NCBI GenBank assembly: GCA_947253135.1 | Contig: CAMXYS010000023.1 | Location: forward strand, 1 to 15,611 | DNA length: 15,611 nucleotides | From: an uncultured Clostridia bacterium | GTDB taxonomy: Bacteria; Bacillota; Clostridia; Saccharofermentanales; Fastidiosipilaceae | Direction: 5' to 3' | Part shown: in pieces, positions 1 through 7,008 of the stretch | Layout: each line of letters opens with the position of its first letter | Position numbering within the stretch: position 1 is the first letter of the stretch | The notes under the pieces: model-generated | What the model was told of the DNA's origin: nothing | What the model saw: the letters and a program-made list of their open reading frames with translations, nothing else | Databases searched by the model: none | Translations under genes and position numbers: made by a program

Positions 1-47
1 ACACCGGTGGCGAATCGTCGGCAGCGTCAGATGTGTATAAGAGACAG
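1..47. other. Illumina Nextera adapter with index (non-genomic)
   Basis: Positions 15-28 match the Nextera read-1 tail (TCGTCGGCAGCGTC) and 29-47 match the Tn5 mosaic end (AGATGTGTATAAGAGACAG) exactly. Positions 1-4 (ACAC) fit the end of the P5 primer, and the ten bases 5-14 would then be the i5 index; that last part is inference. Genomic sequence starts at 48, inside glgA. This is sequencing-library sequence left on a contig end. Confidence 0.97.
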
Positions 48-533
48 CTTTAAACCCGTGTGGTAGCCATGCGGACGGTAGTGAGCCTCCAGCAAAACCG
101 GCAACAGGGCTGCCTGCCAGTCATTGCAGTGCAGAATATCCGGTTCAAAGCCCATCGGCTCGCCCATAGCCTCTAAAACAGCCCGCTGGAAAAAGCAAAA
201 CCGTTCTATATCAAAGGAATAATCTTGATAAATAGCATCGTGGCCGAAGTAATACTCATTGTCGATGAAGTAGAAGGTCACCCCGTCTTGCTCCAAAGAA
301 AACAGACCGCTGTACATCGACCGCCAGCCCAACTTTAACATGGTCCAGCGGATAAAGTACAACTGGTCGCCATACTCTTGCTTAATTTTGCGGTAAAGCG
401 GCATGACCACTCTGGCATCGCAACCGGCCTTTGCCATCACCTTGGGCAGGACACCGACCACATCGGCAAGCCCGCCGACCTTTGCAAAAGGGGCAACTTC
501 CGAAGAGGCAAACAAAATTTTGTGTTTCGTCAT
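48..533 (-). CDS. glgA: Glycogen synthase GlgA, N-terminal fragment
   Basis: ADP-glucose-dependent glycogen (starch) synthase, which extends alpha-1,4-glucan chains in the cytoplasm. Only the first 162 residues are present. The N-terminal GT5 Rossmann start is clear: KILFASSEVAPFAKVGGLADVVG at residues 5-27, with the KVGG ADP-glucose-binding loop at 18-21 (K-T/V-G-G-L in the family), and the HCNDWQAALLP segment at 135-145 matching the HxDWQ motif. Full-length GlgA is about 480 residues, so two thirds of it, including the C-terminal catalytic half, is missing. The reading frame runs into the adapter at 47, where it would add six artificial residues (LSLIHI) and a false stop at 27. The ATG at 533 overlaps the glgD stop by four bases (ATGA), so translation is probably coupled. 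Last gene of the visible glgC-glgD-glgA operon. Confidence 0.95.
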
Positions 534-1636
534 ACGATGACTCCTTTCCCGATCACAACCGGGTAGTTAGGATTGCCAATCAAGCGGGTACCCGGCCTGA
601 TAATTGAATCCTTATCAATAATGACATTTTCTAAATGGCAACCTTCTGATATGAAGGTATCTTGGAAAATAATGGAGTTTAGCACAGTGGACTGGCGGCC
701 GACGGTCACTCCTCTAAACAACATGGAATCCTTAACCGTACCCCGAATGCTGCAGCCGTCGGAAATCATGCTGTTGTCCACATCACAGGTGTCGTTATAA
801 AAGGTTGGAGCTTCATCTTTAACCTTGGTATAGATAGGGTTAGGAGCATAGAATAGACAAGACCGGGTCGGCTCTGACAGGGCTCGCATGGTCTCGATAA
901 AATAGCTCTGCAAGGAATTGATGCGCAACACTTCACCTGTGTAACAATAGCCTCGGACGTCCATCTCTTTAAAGAAATTAATAAAAGTCAGGACCGTGGC
1001 ATCTTTTTCACCGGTTGACATCATATTGGCTAGGAGGTCAATGTAAGTCTCCCGCCGCATAATAATGGTATTCATGGAGATGGCATCGCTAATCCGCTTG
1101 GTCGGATTTTTAAAGACACCTCTGACCTTTTGTTCCTTATCGAGGTCCAAAACCACATAGGGTGTGTGCTGCTCACGTTCTTCCACATTGTACATGACGG
1201 TGATATCCGCCCCGCTCTCGATATGGGTTTTGATAAAGTCCGTGTAGGTCGTATTGTAAATACATTGACAGCTGGCAATAATGATATATTTTTCCGGAAA
1301 GTCCCGATAAAAATCCCAGATTCCGCCTATATCGTCCCCCTTACCACCGGAGGTTTCAATACCGATACTCGGCGGCAAAATATGCAAACCTTCATTCATC
1401 CGGTCCAAATCCCAGGGGCTGCCGGTACCTAAATGGTCCATCAAGGACCGGTATTTCACAAAAGTTGACACGCCGACATTGTAAATATGGGTGTTGACAA
1501 AATTTGATAAAACAAAGTCGATAATGCGGTAGCGGCCGCCAAAGGGCATGGCCCCCAAAGCTCTCGGCCGTGAAATTTCACCCAGATCCACTTCGACATC
1601 GTCAGCCATAATCAAACCGATAACATCTTTAAACAT
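530..1636 (-). CDS. glgD: GlgD, non-catalytic subunit of ADP-glucose pyrophosphorylase
   Basis: Paralogue of GlgC (368 residues, normal for GlgD) expected to form a hetero-oligomer with it. In characterised Firmicute systems GlgD alone is poorly active or inactive and modulates GlgC. The family frame is clear: PFGGRYRIIDFVLSN at 31-45, SLMDHLGTGSPWDLDR at 64-79, HILPPS at 85-90, and a C-terminal left-handed beta-helix with hexad-like repeats from about 285. Two differences support a non-catalytic role. The Gly-rich nucleotide loop (GGQGSRL in GlgC) is replaced by ADDVEVDLGE. The GDHIY motif bearing the catalytic Asp reads SCQCIY at 122-127, putting Gln where Asp should be. The ATG at 1636 has a good AAGGAG ribosome site, and the gene starts 40 bp after glgC. 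It ends in a 4-bp overlap with glgA. Confidence 0.93.
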   Translation of the reverse strand: MFKDVIGLIMADDVEVDLGEISRPRALGAMPFGGRYRIIDFVLSNFVNTHIYNVGVSTFVKYRSLMDHLGTGSPWDLDRMNEGLHILPPSIGIETSGGKGDDIGGIWDFYRDFPEKYIIIASCQCIYNTTYTDFIKTHIESGADITVMYNVEEREQHTPYVVLDLDKEQKVRGVFKNPTKRISDAISMNTIIMRRETYIDLLANMMSTGEKDATVLTFINFFKEMDVRGYCYTGEVLRINSLQSYFIETMRALSEPTRSCLFYAPNPIYTKVKDEAPTFYNDTCDVDNSMISDGCSIRGTVKDSMLFRGVTVGRQSTVLNSIIFQDTFISEGCHLENVIIDKDSIIRPGTRLIGNPNYPVVIGKGVIV

Positions 1637-1676
1637 GCTTGTTTCTCCTTTTTAAGCTTGACCGTATGTCGGAGTT

Positions 1677-2942
1677 TCACCAGACTTGGACAACTTCACT
1701 GACGATATCGTCCTCCGCATCAAGGTCGGCACGAACGTCAACCATGCAGTTTTTCGGGACGACGGCCCCTTCTTTAATCACCATACCACGCCCGAAGACA
1801 GTGATGTCTTCGGCGCACAGCCGGCTGTTGTAATAGGGGTTCCTTTCGTCGCTTTCCGTCCCGATGCGGGCATCGGCCCCGATGGTTGTGTTCACTCCGA
1901 CAATGGCCTTGTTGACGACCGCACCCTTGCAAATGCGCACACCCGGCATTAGAACCGAGTCTTTGACCGAAGCCCCTTCTTCAACTACAACAGAATGGGC
2001 CAGCACCGAGTGGACCACTTCACCTTCGATCACACAGCCGTCCGTCATGCAGCAGTTTTCAACCCGCCCGGACTTGCTGATATAGTGGGCCGGCTTAACC
2101 GGGTTGCGACTGTAGACCCGCCAGGTGGGATCCTTAAAGTTAATCTCATCCGGCTTATCCAAAAGGTCCATATTGGCCTCCCAGAGACTGCTAATGGTAC
2201 CGACGTCTTTCCAGTAACCGGCAAAATGATAAGCCGACAATTTCATTTTTTGATTTAACATGCTGGGAATAATATCACCGCCGAAGTCATGTTTAGAATC
2301 AGGATTGGCCTCATCGGCGATCAACTCCCGCCGCAGGACCGGCCAGCTGAAAATGTAAATACCCATAGAGGCCAGGTTACTTTTGGGGTTGGTCGGTTTT
2401 TCCTCAAACTCGATAATATTGCGTCCGGTTTCATCTGTATTCATAATGCCGAAACGAGGAGCTTCTTCCCACGGTACTTCAATAACCGCTATGGTGGCGT
2501 CAGCCTCTTCTGCTATGTGCTGCTGCAACATTTTGTCGTAGTTCATCTTGTAGATGTGGTCACCGGAAAGAATCAGGACATAATTAGGTGAGAAATTATC
2601 GATAAAGCGAATATTCTGGTAGATAGCGTTGGCCGTATTGGTGTACCAATCAGTGCCGGCCATCTGCTGATAAGGCGGCAAAATATAGGCGCCCCCGTTA
2701 TTCCTGTCCAGGTCCCAAGGGTGACCTGTACCAACGTAAGTATTAAGGTCCAGCGGTTGATATTGAGTCAATACGCCCACCGTGTCTATACCTGAATTTG
2801 TGCAATTGCTCAAGGGGAAATCAATGATGCGATAACGGCTCCCATAGGGCACGGCCGGCTTGGCAACATTATTCGTCAAAACTCCAAGTCGGGACCCCTG
2901 TCCGCCGGCTAAAATCATAGCCACCATATTTTTCTTAGACAA
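1677..2942 (-). CDS. glgC: Glucose-1-phosphate adenylyltransferase GlgC
   Basis: Makes ADP-glucose from ATP and glucose-1-phosphate, the committed step of bacterial glycogen synthesis. About 421 residues, with all the expected motifs: nucleotide loop GGQGSRL at 13-19, [15 protein letters not shown] at 32-46, [10 protein letters not shown] at 71-80, GDHIYKM at 127-133 with the catalytic Asp at 128, substrate-binding FEEKP at 179-183, and GYWKDVGT at 242-249. A C-terminal left-handed beta-helix domain follows from about 300. I place the start at the TTG at 2942 because GGGAGG sits seven bases upstream. The frame stays open to another TTG at 2969, and an ATG at 2927 (Met-Val-Ala-Met) is also possible but has no clear ribosome site. 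First gene of glgC-glgD-glgA, preceded by a leader of about 130 nt. Contains the catalytic residues that its neighbour GlgD lacks. Confidence 0.96.
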   Translation of the reverse strand: MSKKNMVAMILAGGQGSRLGVLTNNVAKPAVPYGSRYRIIDFPLSNCTNSGIDTVGVLTQYQPLDLNTYVGTGHPWDLDRNNGGAYILPPYQQMAGTDWYTNTANAIYQNIRFIDNFSPNYVLILSGDHIYKMNYDKMLQQHIAEEADATIAVIEVPWEEAPRFGIMNTDETGRNIIEFEEKPTNPKSNLASMGIYIFSWPVLRRELIADEANPDSKHDFGGDIIPSMLNQKMKLSAYHFAGYWKDVGTISSLWEANMDLLDKPDEINFKDPTWRVYSRNPVKPAHYISKSGRVENCCMTDGCVIEGEVVHSVLAHSVVVEEGASVKDSVLMPGVRICKGAVVNKAIVGVNTTIGADARIGTESDERNPYYNSRLCAEDITVFGRGMVIKEGAVVPKNCMVDVRADLDAEDDIVSEVVQVW

Positions 2943-2995
2943 AATCAACCCTCCCGTCCGGCGAAGCAACCGTAAACGACGCCGGCTACCGAGCG

Positions 2996-3024
2996 AAAAA
3001 AACTGAAGGTTCAGAGTGTTCAGT
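2996..3024 (-). terminator. Terminator-like hairpin in the glgC leader (possible attenuator)
   Basis: On the minus strand ACTGAA pairs with TTCAGT across an 11-nt loop (plus coordinates 3019-3024 and 3002-3007), and the second arm runs into seven consecutive T (2996-3002). It lies downstream of the glgC promoter and about 50 nt before the glgC start, inside the leader. The 6-bp stem is weak (two G-C pairs), so this may be a conditional attenuator or chance. Confidence 0.4.
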
Positions 3025-3080
3025 GAGCCGATAACGCTGTTTTAGAAATTGCCTTGCTGCGATTCTTTTCTTTACAGATA

Positions 3081-3108
3081 ATTATATAATATTCATCCAT
3101 TTTGTCAA
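3081..3108 (-). promoter_or_regulatory. SigA-type promoter of the glgCDA operon
   Basis: On the minus strand, TTGACA (3108-3103) and TATAAT (3086-3081) are both perfect consensus hexamers separated by 16 bp. Transcription should start near 3074, giving glgC a leader of about 130 nt. Confidence 0.8.
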
Positions 3109-3259
3109 AACTGTTAAAATTGAGCTTGTCTTATCAGCTATATTTGTACACTTTGCCCTATCCTTGTCTGTTCATATGCCTTTTTGCTGTTTTATTTTCG
3201 TCAGAATCAGGATGCAGTTCTTTTACTTTGGAACTATTACAAACAAGGATTAACAACAA

Positions 3260-3288
3260 TTGGGAAAAAGTTGAATTCAGGTTAAAAT
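3260..3288 (+). promoter_or_regulatory. Promoter of the apgM-family gene
   Basis: TTGGGA (3260-3265) and TAAAAT (3283-3288) are spaced by 17 bp. The -35 matches four of six bases and the -10 five of six. The start would fall near 3295, about 35 nt before the ATG at 3331. Confidence 0.55.
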
Positions 3289-3330
3289 GATCTTGTTCTT
3301 TTTTAATTTAAGTTTCTCATGAGGTGCTCT

Positions 3331-4614
3331 ATGAAATATGTCATTTTTTTAGGAGACGGCATGGCCGACCTGCCCACCGCCTTTCCCGGCGGAAAGACGC
3401 CTTTAGACCTGGCCAATAAACCCCATATGGACCGGCTGGCGACGACCGGCCGGCTGTATTCAGTGCACACAGTCCCAGCCGGCTTCACCCCGGGAAGCGA
3501 CGTGGCCAACATGGCCGTCATGGGACTTGACCCCAAACAATATTATAGTGGCCGCTCCTCGTTGGAAGCAGTCAGCATGGGCGTGGACCTCAAAGAGACT
3601 GATCTCTCTTTTCGTGTCAATTTAGTCACTTTGACCGGCACAGGGGCCTTGCCAACTTGCACCATGGCTGACTACTCTGCCGGTGAAATCAGCACTGCAG
3701 AGGCTCGTAAACTAATTGAATTTCTGGCAGCCGAACTGGGCAGCCCGGACGGCAAACTCTATCCCGGTGTCAGCTACCGCCACTGCTATATTAAAAACGA
3801 GGGCCAAGGGGGCAATCATTTGACGCCACCCCACGACATCACCGGCCGAAAACTAGACGGGCACCTTCCTACCGGGCCGGAAGGCACTTTACTACTGCAG
3901 CTGATTGAAGAGAGTCGCCGTCTTTTAAAAGACCACCCGGTCAACCTGGACCGCCGGGCTCGCGGCTTAAACGAAGCTACTGCTTTATGGCCTTGGGGGG
4001 AAGGACGACGGCCGTCTTTTCCCAGCCTCCAGGAGACTTACGGCATCCGCGGCGCCGTTATCTCAGCTGTCGACTTAGTCCAAGGCATCGGCCTTTGTGC
4101 CGGCCTGGAAGTGATCAAAGTTCCGGGGGCAACCGGTACCTTAACCAGTAATTTTACCGGCAAGGCGAAAGCTGCTATCACGGCCTTGCAAGCAGGGACA
4201 GACTTTGTCTATCTGCACATGGAGGCCCCGGACGAATGTGGCCACCAGGGCGATGCTGCCGGTAAGGTCAAAGCCATTGAAATAATTGACAACGAAGTCA
4301 TCAAGCCGGTTTGGGACTATCTGGAAGCAAGCCGTCAAAAAACAGGAGAAGACTACCGCTTGTTAGTTCTGCCGGACCATCCCACCCCACTGGCCTTGCA
4401 AACACATACCGCCGACCCGGTCCCGGCTGCCCTGTTTGACAGCCGGACAGCAGCTGCCGGCGGCGGCAAAAGCACAGCGAGCGACGGAGAAACAGCTGCC
4501 TTTGTTAACTATTCCGAACAAGCTGTGCAAAGACAGCTGCAAACAAACCCGGCCGAGACTGCTATTGAAGCAGGCGATTTGTTCCGCCACTTTATCCGAC
4601 CGCTGGCGATCTGA
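3331..4614 (+). CDS. apgM: Cofactor-independent phosphoglycerate mutase family protein (ApgM type)
   Basis: Member of the alkaline-phosphatase superfamily, archaeal-type phosphoglycerate mutase branch, about 427 residues. Known members interconvert 2- and 3-phosphoglycerate. One bacterial subgroup of this family has been proposed to act as a homoserine kinase, and this gene could be either. Motifs: metal-binding LGDGMAD at 7-13; SDVANMAVMGLDP at 56-68, carrying the catalytic Ser56 and Asp57; HMEAPDECGHQGD at 296-308; PDHPTP at 348-353; and HTADPVPAALF at 359-369. These are the metal and phosphoryl-transfer residues expected in active enzymes. A Gly/Ala/Ser-rich insert follows at about 373-391, before the conserved C-terminal helix. 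I chose the ATG at 3331 because GAGG lies six bases upstream, inside the longer frame that opens at 3319. It stands alone on the plus strand, with no threonine-pathway neighbour to settle the substrate. Confidence 0.88.
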   Translation: MKYVIFLGDGMADLPTAFPGGKTPLDLANKPHMDRLATTGRLYSVHTVPAGFTPGSDVANMAVMGLDPKQYYSGRSSLEAVSMGVDLKETDLSFRVNLVTLTGTGALPTCTMADYSAGEISTAEARKLIEFLAAELGSPDGKLYPGVSYRHCYIKNEGQGGNHLTPPHDITGRKLDGHLPTGPEGTLLLQLIEESRRLLKDHPVNLDRRARGLNEATALWPWGEGRRPSFPSLQETYGIRGAVISAVDLVQGIGLCAGLEVIKVPGATGTLTSNFTGKAKAAITALQAGTDFVYLHMEAPDECGHQGDAAGKVKAIEIIDNEVIKPVWDYLEASRQKTGEDYRLLVLPDHPTPLALQTHTADPVPAALFDSRTAAAGGGKSTASDGETAAFVNYSEQAVQRQLQTNPAETAIEAGDLFRHFIRPLAI

Positions 4615-4677
4615 GCAAATTCAACTTCAGTTTAAATTCCTTTCCGGGAGCATAGCGTTTTAAAAGGCTAATAAAAT

Positions 4678-4706
4678 GCCCCACGGTCAGACCTTGACTG
4701 CGGGGC
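4678..4706 (-). terminator. Rho-independent terminator between convergent genes
   Basis: A hairpin with an outer GCCCC/GGGGC stem, one mismatch, then CGGTCA/TGACTG (one G-T wobble) closing a 5-nt loop. On the minus strand it is followed by ATTTTATT, so it best serves prmA and the end of the chaperone operon. On the plus strand the following TTAATGTT is a poorer tail, but it may also stop the apgM-family transcript. Confidence 0.75.
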
Positions 4707-4758
4707 TTAATGTTCCTGCTAGCTCGGTTGTAAAACTCATGAGGTTTTGTCCTGTTGT

Positions 4759-5697
4759 TTAAGTGGTAAAGACCAATGCTGTCCAGCCACCGGTCGACTC
4801 CCGGTCAGATAAGGCCAGGCCTAAGTCAGCAAAGGCGGCCACAAGTTCGGGCACTCTTTCGTCTAATAAGCCGGAGCAGATCAGGCGCCCGCCGGGCTTC
4901 AGGAAGGCCGGTATTTCGTCCTTCATCGCTAAAATTACATCCGCTATGATGTTCATCAAAATAAAGTCGTATTGTTCTCCGGAAAAGGCTTTTATATCAC
5001 CGGTCCGCACCGCGATTTTGTCCGCGCGGTCAGCTGCAGCTATATTCTTCCGGCAGGTTTCAGCTGCCACCGGGTCAAGGTCTGTCGCCGCCACAGCTGC
5101 TGCGCCCAACCGCTCTGCTATCAAACTTAAAATACCGGAACCGCACCCCACATCATAGACGGTCACACCGGGTTTCAACCATTTTTCCATCAAGGCAATC
5201 AAAAGAGCGGTCGACTCATGTTGGCCGGTACCAAAGGCCGCCCCGGGATCCAACCGGATAACTGCTTCCCCCGGCCGAGGGCTATAGGTTTCCCAAGAAG
5301 GAACGATCACAAAGCGGTCAGAGACATGAAAGGGCTTAAAGTATACCTTCCAGCGGTCGGCCCAGTCATCCTCTGCCAGTTCGGATAAAAGGATATCAGC
5401 CGGATCAACCGGAAGAAAAGTGGCAATTTCCATCAGCCGCCCCTGCACCTCTGCCAGTAAGGCAGACTTAAAGCTTTCCTCAGTCTGATCGAACCAGGCT
5501 TTTACGCTTGTGTAAGCCGGTAAGCTCTCAAGGAAAGCCTGATCGGCAAACAGAAAGGAACCCGGTTCAGCTAGCCGCCGACGGACCTCATCCGGGTCTT
5601 CTGTGGCCACTCCCAAAGCACCCCGCTCGGTCAAAAAATCAGCTATGACTGCTGCGGCTAAAGATCCGGTTCTAACTTCCACCTGTAAATAAGTCAT
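4759..5697 (-). CDS. prmA: Ribosomal protein L11 methyltransferase PrmA
   Basis: SAM-dependent methyltransferase that trimethylates several amino groups of ribosomal protein L11. At 312 residues it matches the family length. The N-terminal L11-recognition domain (about 1-120) leads into the catalytic Rossmann fold. Family signatures: DPGAAFGTGQHEST at 150-163, SAM-binding DVGCGSGILSL at 182-192, DLDP at 206-209, and the NIIAD motif at 249-253, the class I position of the catalytic N-[IL]-x-A segment. The ATG at 5697 lies 17 bp after the dnaJ stop. Upstream there is only a weak GGGGAT ribosome site, so translation may rely on ribosomes finishing dnaJ. Position after dnaJ is usual in Firmicutes. 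It appears to be the last gene of the operon, since a terminator follows and the next gene is convergent; rsmE, often next, is absent. Confidence 0.96.
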   Translation of the reverse strand: MTYLQVEVRTGSLAAAVIADFLTERGALGVATEDPDEVRRRLAEPGSFLFADQAFLESLPAYTSVKAWFDQTEESFKSALLAEVQGRLMEIATFLPVDPADILLSELAEDDWADRWKVYFKPFHVSDRFVIVPSWETYSPRPGEAVIRLDPGAAFGTGQHESTALLIALMEKWLKPGVTVYDVGCGSGILSLIAERLGAAAVAATDLDPVAAETCRKNIAAADRADKIAVRTGDIKAFSGEQYDFILMNIIADVILAMKDEIPAFLKPGGRLICSGLLDERVPELVAAFADLGLALSDRESTGGWTALVFTT

Positions 5698-5714
5698 GTT
5701 CTATCCCCGGGCGC

Positions 5715-6854
5715 TTAATTGAAGAGATTTTTTAAACGATCTAAAAAGGAGACGCGCTTGCGGTAATTTTTTTCATCACAAGCCTCATCAAAGCGAGACA
5801 GCAACTCCTTTTGTTCATCATTTAATTGGCGGGGAACTTCTATAGTAAAATGTGCTACCAGGTCACCAAACTGACCGGGTCGGTTGATCACCGGAATCCC
5901 CTTATTGCGGAGGGTGACCAGGTCACCCGGTTGGGTGCCTTCTTTAAGTGTGTATTTTTCAGTGCCGTGGATCGTCGGAATGGCAACCTCCTTGCCCAGG
6001 GCGGCCTGAGCAAAGGTGATGGGGACATCACAATACACATTGTAACCCCGACGTTCAAAAACATCGTGCGGTTTAATGCTTACTTCAATGTAGAGGTCGC
6101 CGTCCGGACCACCGTTGTAACCGGCCTCTCCCTCCCCGCGCAAGGTCAACATTTCGCCTTGATCGATCCCGGCGGGCACGGTGACATCGAGCTTGCGTTT
6201 TTGTTCTTCCCTGCCCCTGCCGTGACACTGATTACAAGGAGTGGCGATGATCTTACCTGTTCCCCCGCAATCGCCGCAGGGTCGGCTCACCACACTCAGG
6301 CCAAACAAGGTCTGTTGCTGCTGCGCGACCTGTCCACTGCCGTGGCAGGTCGGGCAGGTTTTAACCTCTGTGCCCGGTTCTGCACCGGAGCCGTGACAGT
6401 GGCTACAACTCCCTTCACGACTAAAATTAATCTCTCTTTTGGTGCCGAAGGCAGCTTCTAAAAACTCTAAAGTCATCCGATATTTGAGGTTGGCTCCTCG
6501 GCGTGGGGCATTCGGGTTACTTCTTTGAGCGCCGCCAAAACCGCCGAAGCCACCGAAAAAGGTGTTCAAAATATCGTTGAGGTCAAAACCGAAGTCTGAG
6601 GCATTGTAGTTTCTGTAACCTTGCCCGTCGACACCGTCAAAGCCAAACTGGTCGTAGCGACTTCTTTTCTCCGGATCACTCAGCACACCATAGGCCTCAT
6701 TTACCTCTTTAAAGGCCTCTTCCGCCTCATGATCACCGGGGTGCAAGTCCGGATGGCACTCTTTTGCCCGGCGCCGATAGGCCTTCTTCAATTCATCTTC
6801 ACCGCAATTTTTAGCGACGCCTAAAACCTCATAATAATCACGTTTTTCCGCCAC
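5715..6854 (-). CDS. dnaJ: Chaperone DnaJ (Hsp40)
   Basis: Cytoplasmic co-chaperone that delivers unfolded clients to DnaK and stimulates its ATPase. Full type I DnaJ of 379 residues: J-domain at 1-70 with HPD at 34-36; Gly/Phe-rich linker at about 88-110 (FFGGFGGFGG); then four zinc-binding CxxCxGxG repeats with cysteines at 150/153, 167/170, 193/196 and 207/210; then the two beta-barrel client-binding domains and the dimerisation tail. No zinc ligand is missing. The start is a GTG at 6854 preceded by GGGAGG with five bases between. It is 154 bp downstream of dnaK, separated by a strong hairpin (6888-6918), so its level may be set below that of DnaK. Confidence 0.97.
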   Translation of the reverse strand: MAEKRDYYEVLGVAKNCGEDELKKAYRRRAKECHPDLHPGDHEAEEAFKEVNEAYGVLSDPEKRSRYDQFGFDGVDGQGYRNYNASDFGFDLNDILNTFFGGFGGFGGAQRSNPNAPRRGANLKYRMTLEFLEAAFGTKREINFSREGSCSHCHGSGAEPGTEVKTCPTCHGSGQVAQQQQTLFGLSVVSRPCGDCGGTGKIIATPCNQCHGRGREEQKRKLDVTVPAGIDQGEMLTLRGEGEAGYNGGPDGDLYIEVSIKPHDVFERRGYNVYCDVPITFAQAALGKEVAIPTIHGTEKYTLKEGTQPGDLVTLRNKGIPVINRPGQFGDLVAHFTIEVPRQLNDEQKELLSRFDEACDEKNYRKRVSFLDRLKNLFN

Positions 6855-6887
6855 GTGGACCTCCCGTCCGTTCTTTTTTAATTAAGG

Positions 6888-6918
6888 GAACCCGCCTGCA
6901 CCGCGAGCAGGCGGGTTC
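6888..6918 (-). repeat. Perfect 12-bp hairpin between dnaK and dnaJ
   Basis: GAACCCGCCTGC (6888-6899) pairs perfectly with GCAGGCGGGTTC (6907-6918) around a 7-nt loop, with two further G-T pairs possible at the base. On the transcribed minus strand it is followed by CCCTTAATTAAAAAAG rather than a proper T-run. It is therefore not a textbook terminator; a partial terminator or an mRNA-stabilising/processing stem are both possible. A second short palindrome (GCCCG-GT-CGGGC, 6993-7004) lies just after the dnaK stop. Confidence 0.8.
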
Positions 6919-7008
6919 TTGCCGTCAGCTATTATAGCAAAGATTAACCAAGTTACCTCTGCTTGGGGAGCCGGCAGTGCGAAAATTGTTCAGCCCGGTC
7001 GGGCAAAT

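Larger units (their letters stand above)
2943..3330. other. Divergent AT-rich intergenic region between glgC and the apgM-family gene
   Basis: Non-coding stretch of 388 bp between two divergent genes. It holds the glgC leader with a terminator-like hairpin (2996-3024), the glgC promoter (3081-3108) and the apgM promoter (3260-3288). The middle part, 3109-3259, is AT-rich and I recognise nothing in it: no tRNA, no convincing small gene and no known riboswitch. An open frame at 3102-3290 is a hydrophobic, compositionally driven stretch without a ribosome site and was not called. Confidence 0.7.

Noticed and set aside
27..47. Extension of glgA into LSLIHI and a stop
   Set aside because: These codons are the sequencing adapter, not genome.
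3009..3023. Direct repeat GTTCAG, twice, 9 bp apart in the glgC leader
   Set aside because: Two 6-bp copies are expected by chance, and they overlap the leader hairpin that explains them.
3102..3290. Small hydrophobic open frame in the divergent intergenic region
   Set aside because: It begins inside the glgC -35 box, overlaps the apgM-family promoter, lacks a ribosome site and looks like AT-rich composition only.
4724..4758. Second small palindrome (AAAACTCATGAGGTTTT) after the prmA stop
   Set aside because: AT-rich and short; the GC-rich hairpin at 4678-4706 is the better terminator.
5826..6461. Open frame of 211 codons on the plus strand opposite dnaJ
   Set aside because: It is the complement of a strongly supported DnaJ with all zinc ligands; the product has no recognisable motif and no ribosome site was seen.
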